Shown: positions 34,896-43,044, numbered from the stretch's first letter. The stretch: 64,000 nt of DNA from CAZFHA01 sp964518595 (GCA_964518595.1 CAZFHA010000013.1:43412-107411); one strand, 5' to 3'. Numbers and translations: made by a program. The notes: generated from the sequence alone by a model not told the origin.

Positions 34896-35492
34896 ATGAT
34901 CGACAGTCGAAGTGCTAAAGTAAGTCGAACCACCAACGAAACCACCATACGTTTGTATCTGAATATAGACGGCATGGGCAGCTACGATGTGAACACCGGT
35001 ATTGGCTTTTTTGACCATATGCTGGAAGGCTTCACCCGACACGGGGGCTTTGATCTTACCGTGGCCTGTGAAGGGGACTTATTTGTAGACGGCCATCACA
35101 CCGTGGAAGATGTGGGGATCGTTCTGGGACAGGCCATCAAGGAAGCCTTGCAAGATAAACGGGGAATTAACCGTTTTGGCTCCGCTTTTGTACCCATGGA
35201 TGAGGCTCTAGCCAGTTGTCATATTGATATTTCCGGACGCGCTTTTCTGGTCTATCAGGCCGAATATTCTCAGCCTCAGCTGGGAACTATGGATACAGCT
35301 TTAGTGGAGGAATTTTTCCGTGCTGTGGCGATGAATGCAGGTATTACTTTACATTTAGCCTGTCCCTATGGAAAGAATGACCACCACAAAATCGAAGCCT
35401 TGTTCAAGGCTTTCGCCCGGGCTTTGCGGGGGGCAGTACAGATTGACGATGTCTTTGCCGATCAGATTCCATCAACCAAAGGAGTGTTATGA
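34896..35492 (+). CDS. hisB: Imidazoleglycerol-phosphate dehydratase
   Basis: HisB (dehydratase-only form, 198 residues) removes water from imidazoleglycerol phosphate using manganese. It has both metal motifs, DGHHTVEDVGI and NDHHKIEALFKAFA, and GFFDHMLEGFTRHGGFDL. There is no fused phosphatase domain as in E. coli HisB, so histidinol phosphate must be dephosphorylated by another protein, and none of the HisN/HisK type is in the operon. GGAGG precedes the ATG. Confidence 0.96.
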   Translation: MIDSRSAKVSRTTNETTIRLYLNIDGMGSYDVNTGIGFFDHMLEGFTRHGGFDLTVACEGDLFVDGHHTVEDVGIVLGQAIKEALQDKRGINRFGSAFVPMDEALASCHIDISGRAFLVYQAEYSQPQLGTMDTALVEEFFRAVAMNAGITLHLACPYGKNDHHKIEALFKAFARALRGAVQIDDVFADQIPSTKGVL

Positions 35493-35493
35493 T

Positions 35494-36378
35494 ATGCCAA
35501 TACAAATGAATACCGATTATATTGATTTGCCGGTTTTTGTTAAGGGAAAAGTCAGAAATGTCTATGATTTAGGCGATAGTCTGCTTTTGGTGGTGACGGA
35601 TCGAATATCGGCCTTTGATGTAGTTTTTGAAGAAGGGGTTCCGGATAAGGGGCAAGTGCTAAATCAGATATCTGCTTTTTGGTTTGACTATACTCGCAAT
35701 ATTTTGCCAAATCATGTGATTTCGACCGACCCTTCGGATTATCCTCAAGGCTTAAGTCAATATAAAGACGAGCTAAAAGGCCGTTCGATGTGGGTGAAAA
35801 AAGCCCAAATGCTTCCAGTGGAGTGCATTGTGCGGGGCTACCTTGAGGGCTCGGCGCTGAAGGAATACAACAGCACTGGTCGGGTCAGTGGGGTAAAGAT
35901 GCCGGCCGGATTACGACAAGGGGATAAGTTGCCTCAGCCTATGTTTACACCTTCTACCAAGGCGGAAACCGGACACGATATTAACATCACGTATGACCAA
36001 TTAGTAGAGCTGATCGGCTCTCAAGAGGCCGAGGAATTAAAGTCCGCCAGCCTAGCACTCTACGAAGCAGCTTCGGCTTATGCTTTAGAGCAGGGATTAA
36101 TTTTAGCCGACAGCAAGTTTGAATTTGGCCGAATTGATGGTGAATTGGTTATCGCTGATGAGCTCTTTACTCCAGATTCTTCCCGCTTTTGGGATGTGAA
36201 AACCTATTGTCCGGGGAAACCTCAACAGAGCTTCGATAAGCAGTATCTGAGGGAGTGGCTGGAAACCTTGGATTGGGATAAGAACTACCCTGCACCTACT
36301 CTGCCAGAGGCCGTTATTGACCGAACTGCAGCTAAGTATCGTGAAGCCTACAAATTACTCACCGGAAAGGATCTGTAA
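35494..36378 (+). CDS. purC: SAICAR synthase (phosphoribosylaminoimidazole-succinocarboxamide synthase)
   Basis: PurC joins CAIR and aspartate with ATP in purine synthesis. The 294-residue chain has VFVKGKVRNVYDLGDSLLLV near the start, DRISAFDVVF, VECIVRGYLEGSALKEY, and LADSKFEFG. This is the longer subtype (bacterial Bacillus PurC is about 240), similar to the yeast Ade1 form. The ATG at 35494 sits two bases after the hisB stop and AAAGGAG precedes it. Placement inside a histidine operon is unusual, though the two pathways meet at AICAR. Confidence 0.95.
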   Translation: MPIQMNTDYIDLPVFVKGKVRNVYDLGDSLLLVVTDRISAFDVVFEEGVPDKGQVLNQISAFWFDYTRNILPNHVISTDPSDYPQGLSQYKDELKGRSMWVKKAQMLPVECIVRGYLEGSALKEYNSTGRVSGVKMPAGLRQGDKLPQPMFTPSTKAETGHDINITYDQLVELIGSQEAEELKSASLALYEAASAYALEQGLILADSKFEFGRIDGELVIADELFTPDSSRFWDVKTYCPGKPQQSFDKQYLREWLETLDWDKNYPAPTLPEAVIDRTAAKYREAYKLLTGKDL

Positions 36379-36382
36379 CCTT

Positions 36383-37015
36383 ATGGGAGATCAGAAGACT
36401 TCCCGTCGAGAGATTGGCATTATTGATTATGGTATGGGTAATCTAGGTTCGGTTTGCAAAGCCATGAGCTATCTGGGCTATCGTCCCAAGCTTGTGGATT
36501 CCCCAGAAGGCTTAGCTGCAGTTTCCGGCTTGATTTTACCGGGAGTGGGGGCTATGGCTCCGGCCATGGCTGCTTTAACGGCTAAAGGCTTGATTTCTGG
36601 TGTGCTGGATTATGTTCGTCAAGGCAAGCCCTTTTTAGGTATTTGCTTGGGGATGCAGATGCTTTTTGATTACTCGGAAGAAAATGGCCAGACTACCGCT
36701 GGTCTGGGCTTAATTCCTGGTAAAGTGGTACGTTTTCCGGTGGCTGAGGGTTTTAAAATTCCTCAAATTGGCTGGAGCCAGTTAGCTGATAGTCAGAGTG
36801 AACTTCTGGTGGCGGGTGATTGTTTTTATTTCGTTCACTCCTATTATTGTCAACCCAAAGATCCGCGTCATATAGCAGCCCGTGCAGAGTATAGCTTTCC
36901 CTATACGGCCGCTGTGGCCAAGGATAATATTTTTGCCACCCAATTCCATCCGGAAAAAAGTGGTGAAGCGGGGCTGGTATTTTTACAGGAATGGCTGCAC
37001 CAAACCAGCATATGA
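36383..37015 (+). CDS. hisH: Imidazole glycerol phosphate synthase, glutamine amidotransferase subunit
   Basis: HisH cleaves glutamine and channels ammonia to HisF, producing imidazoleglycerol phosphate and AICAR. The 210-residue product has IIDYGMGNLGSV, the nucleophile Cys in LGICLGMQMLF and the His/Glu pair in TQFHPEKSGEAG. I use the ATG at 36383, four bases after the purC stop, because the upstream frame lies within purC. Ends with HQTSI before a 139-base gap. Confidence 0.95.
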   Translation: MGDQKTSRREIGIIDYGMGNLGSVCKAMSYLGYRPKLVDSPEGLAAVSGLILPGVGAMAPAMAALTAKGLISGVLDYVRQGKPFLGICLGMQMLFDYSEENGQTTAGLGLIPGKVVRFPVAEGFKIPQIGWSQLADSQSELLVAGDCFYFVHSYYCQPKDPRHIAARAEYSFPYTAAVAKDNIFATQFHPEKSGEAGLVFLQEWLHQTSI

Positions 37016-37023
37016 ACCTTATA

Positions 37024-37106
37024 TTGCTAGGTGAAGTTTGCTACAGGTCGTGGGAATAGAGTATGGAAAAAAATAGTTCGCTACCTCTGCTTGATACCTA
37101 GCAGAG
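37024..37106 (+). promoter_or_regulatory. Paired repeats in the gap before hisA
   Basis: TGCTAGGT (37025-37032) is complementary to ACCTAGCA (37096-37103), 63 bases apart, while CTCTGC (37085-37090) pairs with GCAGAG (37101-37106). The two pairings share bases 37101-37103, so both cannot form at once. TTGCTA and TATGGA spaced 18 (37038-37067) could be an internal promoter. Function is a guess. Confidence 0.35.
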
Positions 37107-37154
37107 TGGCCTAATTCATAACCAGCTAGATTAGTAGGAAGGGACAGCAGACGT

Positions 37155-37868
37155 ATGATTATATATCCGGCAATTGATTTATTAGGGGGCAAGTGTGTCC
37201 GGCTACAACAGGGGGATTATCAAAAAGTAACGGTCTATTCCGATGACCCGGTGGCCATGGCTGAGGATTTTGCTCGTCAAGGGGCCACCTGGATTCATAT
37301 TGTAGATCTTGATGGAGCCAAATCAGGCGACGGTATCAATCGTCCTATCATTTCTGCAATTGCTAAATTAGGAATACTTAAAGTGCAGACCGGCGGAGGC
37401 ATTCGTAATATGGATAGCCTACAAAGCCTCATTGAGGATAGTCAAGTATCCCGCTGTGTAATCGGCACGGCGGCTATTCGTGATCAGAAATTTTTGGCAC
37501 AGGCTTTAGCCACTTATGGAGACAAAATCGCGGTAGGGCTGGATGCAAGAAAAGGTGAGCTAGCTTTAGATGGCTGGACACAGAACTCCGGTGTGAAGGC
37601 CATAGATTTTGCCAAGGAATTAGAAGCCATGGGTGCTACTACTGTGATCTATACCGATATTGATCGGGACGGCATGCTCACGGGTCCGGCTGTCTCGCAA
37701 ACGGCGGCCTTGGTTCAGGGCACCAAGCTGGCGGTGATTGCTTCTGGAGGGATTGGCTCGGAAGAAGATGTGACCAAGATTGCTACTACCGGCTGTGCCG
37801 GCGTTATTATAGGCAAAGGCATATATGAAGGAAAGGTGAGGTTGGCGGCATGCTTGCAAAACGAATAA
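37155..37868 (+). CDS. hisA: ProFAR isomerase HisA
   Basis: HisA catalyses the Amadori rearrangement of ProFAR to PRFAR. The 237-residue (beta/alpha)8 barrel begins MIIYPAIDLLGGKCVRLQQGDY with catalytic Asp8 and has the second Asp in YTDIDRDGMLTG. GGIRNMD and SGGIGSEEDV bind the phosphates. It overlaps the hisF start by 19 bases. The 139-base gap before it could carry a secondary start or a regulatory fold. Confidence 0.96.
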   Translation: MIIYPAIDLLGGKCVRLQQGDYQKVTVYSDDPVAMAEDFARQGATWIHIVDLDGAKSGDGINRPIISAIAKLGILKVQTGGGIRNMDSLQSLIEDSQVSRCVIGTAAIRDQKFLAQALATYGDKIAVGLDARKGELALDGWTQNSGVKAIDFAKELEAMGATTVIYTDIDRDGMLTGPAVSQTAALVQGTKLAVIASGGIGSEEDVTKIATTGCAGVIIGKGIYEGKVRLAACLQNE

Positions 37869-38962
37869 TTCCCTGTCTGGATGTGAAAGATGGCCGGGTG
37901 GTAAAAGGTGTTAATTTTTTAGGTCTGCGGGATGCAGGAGATCCGGTTGAAATTGCCAAATTTTATAATATTTCTGGGGCTGATGAGCTAGTTTTTTTAG
38001 ACATCTCCGCCACTTTGGAAGGGCGTAAAACTATGCTCCAGATGGTAAATGCCGTTGCCGAAGAAGTATTTATTCCCTTTACCGTGGGCGGAGGTATCTC
38101 TACTTTGGAGGATATTCGCCAACTTCTCCAAGCTGGGGCTGATAAAGTCTCTTTAAACTCCGCCGCTATTGCCAATCCTCAGTTGATAGCCCAGGCTGCC
38201 GGTCAGTTCGGTTCCCAGTGTGTGGTGGTAGCCATTGATGTGAAGTCCTGTCCAGATCAGGAGGATATCTATCCCAGTGGCTATGGCGTATTTGCCGCTG
38301 GCGGAACCAAAGAGACGGGAAAAGATGCTTTAGCTTGGGCAAGAGAAGTAACAGCGCTGGGAGCGGGAGAGATTCTTTTGACCAGCATGGATAAAGATGG
38401 TACCAAGAGTGGTTATGATAATCGAATCACTAAAATGATCAGCTCCGAGCTTTCCGTCCCCGTAATTGCTTCCGGAGGCGCAGGCACTATGGAAGATTTT
38501 TATGATGGAATAGTCAGCGGTGGAGCGGAGGCCGTCTTGGCGGCCAGTCTTTTTCACTTTAAAGAGATCCAGATTGCTGATTTAAAGGACTATTTAACGC
38601 AGCGTGGGATACTGGTGCGTAAACTCAGCTCGGAGCTGAGTCGTTGGCAGAAGTGCAAAAAAAATAGTGATGGGCTGATTCCGGTAATTACCCAATCCGC
38701 TGAAGATGGAAGTGTCTTGATGTTGGCCTATATGGATTTTGAGGCCTTCAAAAAAACTTCCGAAACCGGTTACATGCACTATTATTCCCGTAGCCGAAAG
38801 CGCTTATGGAAAAAAGGCGAATCTTCCGGTCACGTGCAAAAAGTCGTAGAGGCTTGGGCGGATTGTGATCGGGATACCTTCCTATACAAAGTCGAGCAAT
38901 CAGGCCCAGCTTGTCATACCGGTTCGGCTACTTGCTTTTTTACAGCAATAGATGAATTATAA
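37850..38962 (+). CDS. hisF: Fused HisF-HisI: IGP synthase cyclase and phosphoribosyl-AMP cyclohydrolase
   Basis: The 370-residue protein joins two histidine enzymes. Residues 1 to about 253 are HisF, with catalytic Asp11 (CLDVKDGRVVKG) and Asp130 (VAIDVK), GGGIST and ASGGAGTMEDF. After a linker (about 254-273) comes HisI: LIPVITQSAEDGSVLMLAYM, SRSRKRLWKKGESSGHVQ and the metal/cysteine set DCDRD (Cys339), Cys355 and Cys362. All catalytic residues I can check are present in both parts. HisI is normally alone or fused to HisE; here hisE is a separate gene just behind. Confidence 0.95.
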   Translation: MLAKRIIPCLDVKDGRVVKGVNFLGLRDAGDPVEIAKFYNISGADELVFLDISATLEGRKTMLQMVNAVAEEVFIPFTVGGGISTLEDIRQLLQAGADKVSLNSAAIANPQLIAQAAGQFGSQCVVVAIDVKSCPDQEDIYPSGYGVFAAGGTKETGKDALAWAREVTALGAGEILLTSMDKDGTKSGYDNRITKMISSELSVPVIASGGAGTMEDFYDGIVSGGAEAVLAASLFHFKEIQIADLKDYLTQRGILVRKLSSELSRWQKCKKNSDGLIPVITQSAEDGSVLMLAYMDFEAFKKTSETGYMHYYSRSRKRLWKKGESSGHVQKVVEAWADCDRDTFLYKVEQSGPACHTGSATCFFTAIDEL

Positions 38963-38993
38963 GTTAGAGATAATAGGAAAAGAGGATAAGAAA

Positions 38994-39284
38994 ATGGAAG
39001 AAAAACTTGATGCTACCCTAGAAAAACTTTATGCAATTGTAAAGGATCGCCAGCAGAATCCGGTAGAGGGTTCTTATACTAATTACTTATTTCAAAAGGG
39101 CTTAGAAAAGATTTGCAAAAAAGTCGGCGAGGAATCTTTTGAAGTGGTTATTGCCGCCGGAACCCAGTCCAAAGCGGAATTGGTCTATGAAATATCTGAT
39201 TTGCTCTACCACTTAACGGTACTGATGGTTGAGAAAGATGTTTCGTTGGCAGAAATTGCTCAAGAACTAGAAGGTAGACGCTAA
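38994..39284 (+). CDS. hisE: Phosphoribosyl-ATP pyrophosphatase
   Basis: HisE hydrolyses phosphoribosyl-ATP to phosphoribosyl-AMP, the step just before HisI. The 96-residue MazG-fold protein has NPVEGSYTNYLFQKGLEKICKK and the metal-binding helix KVGEESFEVVIAAG followed by ELVYEISDLLYHL. I choose ATG 38994 with AAAGAGGA eight bases upstream; an ATG at 38952 overlaps the fusion gene and would add 14 residues. It ends the histidine operon. Confidence 0.93.
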   Translation: MEEKLDATLEKLYAIVKDRQQNPVEGSYTNYLFQKGLEKICKKVGEESFEVVIAAGTQSKAELVYEISDLLYHLTVLMVEKDVSLAEIAQELEGRR

Positions 39285-39303
39285 TAAAATATTTCTGCCT
39301 TCA

Positions 39304-39332
39304 TTGACAGTTTAGGGCAGTTGTGTTAAAAT
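39304..39332 (+). promoter_or_regulatory. Promoter of the rpmG-secE-nusG operon
   Basis: TTGACA (39304-39309) and TAAAAT (39327-39332) are 17 bases apart. The start would fall near 39339, about 70 bases before rpmG. No terminator separates it from hisE. Confidence 0.75.
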
Positions 39333-39411
39333 TTCGTTTGCTATTGCCGTTTCGGTCTTTTTTTTATGCGCAATCCGGCAGTATAGATGCCAATTCATGG
39401 AGGTGTTCAAC

Positions 39412-39579
39412 ATGGCTAGCAAAGCAGGCGCCCGGGACAAGCTGACTATGGCTTGCGAAGAGTGCAAACAAAGAAACTATCAGACATACAAGAACAAGAA
39501 GAATAACCCAGACAGAATGGAGCTTACCAAGCATTGTCCATTTTGCCGCAAACACACAAATCACAAAGAGACGAAGTAA
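39412..39579 (+). CDS. rpmG: 50S ribosomal protein L33 (zinc form)
   Basis: The 55-residue protein starts MASKAGARDKLTMACEEC and has the zinc ribbon Cys15, Cys18, Cys42 and Cys45. An upstream ATG at 39397 would add five residues, but GGAGG at 39399-39403 is placed for the ATG at 39412. The order rpmG-secE-nusG-rplK-rplA is conserved in Bacillota. Confidence 0.95.
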   Translation: MASKAGARDKLTMACEECKQRNYQTYKNKKNNPDRMELTKHCPFCRKHTNHKETK

Positions 39580-39619
39580 GTGGCATTTTGCCAACATTGT
39601 TATGAGAGGGTTGTGACCA

Positions 39620-39985
39620 ATGGCAGATAAGAAGACTAAGCCTAATATCTTCAAGCGTATCGGACAACGTTTCGTAGAAGTGAGACAAGAGCTGAAACGG
39701 GTTATTTGGCCTACCAGAGAGAAGTTGATTCAGACCACAGTAGTTGTTTTGGCAGTCATTCTGTTGGCAACGGTTTTTCTGGCGCTTCTTATTGGTGATG
39801 GTGGTCGCTTACTCTTAGAGAAAGTTGGCTTCTACGCTGCAACAGCAACAGAGAGTTCATTAGCGGATGTTAGTGCTACAACTGCTCCTACCGTTGAATC
39901 TACCGGAGCAACTTCTGACACCGTCAATGTGACACTAGAATCCACGGCAGCAGAAAGTGCGTCTACTACTACGGCTGGATCTTAA
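39620..39985 (+). CDS. secE: Preprotein translocase subunit SecE with a Ser/Thr-rich tail
   Basis: SecE is the small clamp of the SecY channel. Residues 1-62 are a normal single-span SecE: FKRIGQRFVEVRQELKRVIWPTREKL on the cytoplasmic side, then one membrane helix (about 39-62). The single-span protein of Bacillus usually stops soon after. Here about 55 more residues follow, rich in Ser, Thr, Ala and Val with acidic residues (from about 68 to 121). By the N-in topology of SecE this tail lies outside the membrane. nusG follows after 49 bases. Confidence 0.93.
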   Translation: MADKKTKPNIFKRIGQRFVEVRQELKRVIWPTREKLIQTTVVVLAVILLATVFLALLIGDGGRLLLEKVGFYAATATESSLADVSATTAPTVESTGATSDTVNVTLESTAAESASTTTAGS

Positions 39986-40034
39986 GAGAGATGCCCTGTA
40001 GAGAGCATGAAACTGGTAGGAGAGGCGCGTAATA

Positions 40035-40586
40035 ATGAACGAAGAACAATACCCAAGAGATTCTAAACCAGAGGCAAAGTGGTACGTTATTCATACCTAC
40101 TCTGGCTATGAGAATAAGGTTAAGACTACCCTTGAGACTGTGATTGAGAATCGTGGTCTTCAGGATATGATCCAGGACATTTCCGTACCCATGGAGGAGC
40201 AGATCGAGGTCAAGGATGGCAAGAAGAAAGTCTCCATGAAGAAGATCTATCCAGGCTATGTGTTAGTCAAGATGGTTTATACGGAAGAGATCTGGTACAT
40301 TGTTCGTAATACCAGAGGTGTTACCGGCTTTGTAGGTCCCAGCTCTAACCGTCCGGTTCCTCTGTCCGATGAAGAGCTTATGCTCATGGGTCTGGAGTCT
40401 AACTGGCAGCCCACAGTTGATTACTCTATTGGTGATTCTGTGAAGCTGATCGCAGGCCCCTTTGCTGATTGTATCGGCGTTGTGGAAGCGATGAATCTGG
40501 AGCGTCATTCCGTGCGGGTAAGAATTTCCATGTTTGGACGTGAAACCCCCATTGAGCTTGATTTTGCTCAAGTTATTCGTGTGTAA
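40035..40586 (+). CDS. nusG: Transcription termination/antitermination factor NusG
   Basis: NusG binds RNA polymerase and links it to ribosomes or Rho. The 183-residue protein has the NGN domain (AKWYVIHTYSGYENKVKTTLE, then YPGYVLVKMVYTEEIWYIVRNTRGVTGFVG) and the C-terminal KOW domain (SVKLIAGPFADCIGVVEAMN). Length is normal. After its stop a hairpin (GACAGCG 40633-40639 / CGCTGTC 40657-40663) precedes rplK. Confidence 0.97.
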   Translation: MNEEQYPRDSKPEAKWYVIHTYSGYENKVKTTLETVIENRGLQDMIQDISVPMEEQIEVKDGKKKVSMKKIYPGYVLVKMVYTEEIWYIVRNTRGVTGFVGPSSNRPVPLSDEELMLMGLESNWQPTVDYSIGDSVKLIAGPFADCIGVVEAMNLERHSVRVRISMFGRETPIELDFAQVIRV

Positions 40587-40691
40587 TTTTTATTGTTAGC
40601 TTATCCCGTCCTTTAGGACGAATTGATATTGGGACAGCGATAATTTTTAGGATAGGCGCTGTCAAAGATTATTTTTGGGAGGTGGCCGCAT

Positions 40692-41120
40692 ATGGCAAAG
40701 AAAGTCACAGGGTATATTAAACTTCAGATACCCGCAGGCAAAGCAACGCCAGCACCACCGGTAGGACCAGCCCTTGGCCAACATGGTGTAAATATTGCCC
40801 AGTTTGTTAAGGAATTTAATGAGAGAACAGCTAAAGAAGCTGGTATGATCATTCCGGTAATCATTACCGTTTATGCCGATCGTACATACTCTTTCATTAC
40901 TAAGACTCCTCCGGTGCCTGTATTGCTTAAGAAGGCATGTAATATCGAGAGTGGTTCGGGAAAACCGAACAAAGACAAGGTCGCAAAGCTGCCTTTTTCT
41001 GAGTGCAGAAAGATTGCGCAGATCAAGTTGGTAGATACCAATGCCGCTGATGTGGAGGCCTGCGCACGCATGGTTGCCGGTACAGCACGCAGCATGGGTA
41101 TTGTGATTACCGAAGACTAA
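40692..41120 (+). CDS. rplK: 50S ribosomal protein L11
   Basis: L11 forms the base of the ribosomal stalk and is needed for stringent-response signalling. The 142-residue protein has KLQIPAGKATPAPPVGPALGQHGVNI split over its N-terminal domain and the proline-rich RNA-binding part, then TPPVPVLLKKA and the C-terminal AARSMGIV-type helix (TARSMGIVITED). GGGAGG lies upstream. A leader of about 105 bases with a hairpin separates it from nusG. Confidence 0.98.
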   Translation: MAKKVTGYIKLQIPAGKATPAPPVGPALGQHGVNIAQFVKEFNERTAKEAGMIIPVIITVYADRTYSFITKTPPVPVLLKKACNIESGSGKPNKDKVAKLPFSECRKIAQIKLVDTNAADVEACARMVAGTARSMGIVITED

Positions 41121-41140
41121 CGGCGAGGAGAGTAGTAACA

Positions 41141-41830
41141 ATGAAAAGAGGCAAGAGATATCAAGAGCTTGCAAAGCTCGTAGACAGATCCGTCTCCTAC
41201 GATCCTACGGATGCAATCCGGCTGGTACAGGAGACCGGTAAAGCTAAGTTTGATGAAATGGTAGAATTACATGTTCGTTTGGGTGTTGACTCAAGACATG
41301 CAGATCAACAAGTTAGAGGCGCTGTAGTTTTACCTCACGGTACTGGACGTACAAAGCGCGTTCTCGTTTTCGCTAAAGGCCCTAAAGCTGATGAGGCTAC
41401 CGCTGCCGGTGCTGATTTTGTCGGTGCCGAAGAGTTGGTTGACAAGATCAGCAAAGAGAACTGGTTCGAGTTTGACGTAGTGGTTGCTACACCTGATATG
41501 ATGGGTGTGGTTGGACGTCTGGGTAAAGTATTAGGTCCTAAGGGATTGATGCCTAACCCGAAATCAGGAACCGTTTCTATGGATGTAGCTAAGGCTATCG
41601 CTGATATTAAGGCTGGTAAGATTGAATACCGTCTTGATAAGACGAATATCATTCACTGTCCAATCGGTAAGGTTTCTTTTGGCCAAGAAAAGTTAGAAGA
41701 AAACTTTAAGGTTATCATGGATGCAATTATCAAAGCTAAACCGGCTGCCGCTAAAGGCCAGTACCTGAAGAATGTTTCTTTAGCTAGTACCATGGGTCCT
41801 GGAATCCGGATTAATGCAGCTAAGCTGTAA
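41141..41830 (+). CDS. rplA: 50S ribosomal protein L1
   Basis: L1 builds the mobile stalk that guides deacylated tRNA out of the E site. The 229-residue protein has MKRGKRYQELAKLVD at the start, the signature VGRLGKVLGPKGLMPNPKSG and AKGQYLKNVSLASTMGPGI at the end. It begins 20 bases after rplK with its own GGAG site. The L10 leader follows. Confidence 0.98.
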   Translation: MKRGKRYQELAKLVDRSVSYDPTDAIRLVQETGKAKFDEMVELHVRLGVDSRHADQQVRGAVVLPHGTGRTKRVLVFAKGPKADEATAAGADFVGAEELVDKISKENWFEFDVVVATPDMMGVVGRLGKVLGPKGLMPNPKSGTVSMDVAKAIADIKAGKIEYRLDKTNIIHCPIGKVSFGQEKLEENFKVIMDAIIKAKPAAAKGQYLKNVSLASTMGPGIRINAAKL

Positions 41831-41859
41831 GCTTAACATTTATTATTTGTAAAATATAC

Positions 41860-41980
41860 TCGACCTAAGACAGCAGGACACCTTTGGGTGGTAATAATAT
41901 TCCTGCCGAGGCGGATCATTTAAGGGATTTAGTATGCCTTTAAATACCTCCTCAGCTTCGGTCGAGGAGGTATTTTAAAT
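41860..41980 (+). ncRNA. L10 leader: r-protein autoregulation and attenuator before rplJ
   Basis: The gap between rplA and rplJ contains AGACAGCAGGA (41868-41878) and TCCTGCCGAGG (41901-41911), the paired core typical of the L10 leader of Bacillota that binds L10(L12)4. A terminator hairpin follows: AAATACCTCCTC (41942-41953) with GAGGAGGTATTT (41964-41975) and a T-rich tail. By known models, excess L10-L12 complex stops transcription here before rplJ. Confidence 0.85.
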
Positions 41981-42004
41981 TTTAACAAGGAGGTGCCACT
42001 ACCT

Positions 42005-42598
42005 ATGCCAAGCAAGAAGATTTTGGAGGCCAAGCAGAAGATTGTTTCTGATTTGGTTGTAGCCTTTAAAGAAGCCAAGTCTTTTGTTTTTGTGGATGCA
42101 CGTGGTCTAACCGTTTTGGAAGACACCGAAATGCGTGCTGATTTCCGTAAAAACAATATCGTTTACGAGGTTATCAAGAACACAACCCTGACTTTGGTAT
42201 TCAAAGAACTGGGAATTGATGGTCTGGATGAAGTCTTTAAGGGTCCTACTGCAGTTGCTTACTCTACCGAAGACATCATTGCTCCAGCCAGAATGGTTAA
42301 GCAATATGCCGATAAGTACGAGAATCTCTCAATTAAGGCCGGTATACTGGAAGACAAAGCCATTTCTATGGCCGAGGTCAATGCATTGGCTTCTATTCCT
42401 TCCAAGGAAGTTCTGTACGGACAAGTTGTTTACGGACTTATTTCTCCTATCGCCAAGTTGGCAATCGCATTACATGCTATTGCTGAGAAGCGTGAGAACG
42501 AAGGTGAAGTTTCTACAAGTGCTGTTACAGAGACGGCAGAACCAGCTCCGGCTGTTGTTGCTGCTGAAGAGGCTACTACAGAGACAGTTTCTGAATAA
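42005..42598 (+). CDS. rplJ: 50S ribosomal protein L10
   Basis: L10 anchors the L7/L12 dimers of the stalk. The 197-residue product starts MPSKKILEAKQKIVSDLVVAF and has the N-terminal rRNA-binding domain with VYEVIKNTTLTLVF, then the long C-terminal helix. The last 30 residues are Ala/Thr/Glu-rich. I use the ATG at 42005 with AAGGAGG six bases upstream; another ATG at 41993 overlaps that site. rplL follows after 43 bases. Confidence 0.96.
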   Translation: MPSKKILEAKQKIVSDLVVAFKEAKSFVFVDARGLTVLEDTEMRADFRKNNIVYEVIKNTTLTLVFKELGIDGLDEVFKGPTAVAYSTEDIIAPARMVKQYADKYENLSIKAGILEDKAISMAEVNALASIPSKEVLYGQVVYGLISPIAKLAIALHAIAEKRENEGEVSTSAVTETAEPAPAVVAAEEATTETVSE

Positions 42599-42641
42599 TT
42601 ATTTTAGCCGGGAAACGGCAATACTATGGAGGTAAAATAGA

Positions 42642-43019
42642 ATGGCTAGCGAAAAAGTTACAAAGTTTATTGATGAAGTCAAGGCTCTTACCGTGATGGA
42701 GCTGAACGAATTGGTTAAGGCCTTAGAAGAAGAATTTGGTGTATCTGCATCTGCAGTTGCAGTTGCTGCTCCTGCTGGTGGTGCTGGTGCTGCTGCCGCT
42801 GAAGAGCAAACAGAATTCACTGTTACTCTTAAGGATGCTGGAGCAACTAAGATTGCAGTTATCAAGGTTGTACGTGAGTTGACAGGATTAGGCCTCAAAG
42901 AAGCTAAGGATCTTGTTGATGGTGCTCCTAAGCCAGTTAAAGAGAATGTCTCTAAGGAAGAGGCAGACGCTGCAGCTGCTAAGCTGAAGGAAGCTGGCGC
43001 TGAAGTTGAAATTAAGTAA
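42642..43019 (+). CDS. rplL: 50S ribosomal protein L7/L12
   Basis: L7/L12 is the flexible stalk that recruits translation factors. The 125-residue protein has the N-terminal dimer domain (about 1-35), an Ala/Gly-rich hinge (about 42-52) and the globular C-terminal domain with KIAVIKVVRELTGLGLKEAKDLVDGAPKPVKE in two adjacent helices. Its terminator lies shortly after the stop. Confidence 0.98.
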   Translation: MASEKVTKFIDEVKALTVMELNELVKALEEEFGVSASAVAVAAPAGGAGAAAAEEQTEFTVTLKDAGATKIAVIKVVRELTGLGLKEAKDLVDGAPKPVKENVSKEEADAAAAKLKEAGAEVEIK

Positions 43020-43044
43020 TTAATTGATTTCTTACTTTCACTTT

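Noticed and set aside
35368..35493. Longer N-terminus for purC
   Set aside because: It overlaps hisB in another frame; the ATG at 35494 with AAAGGAG fits the family start.
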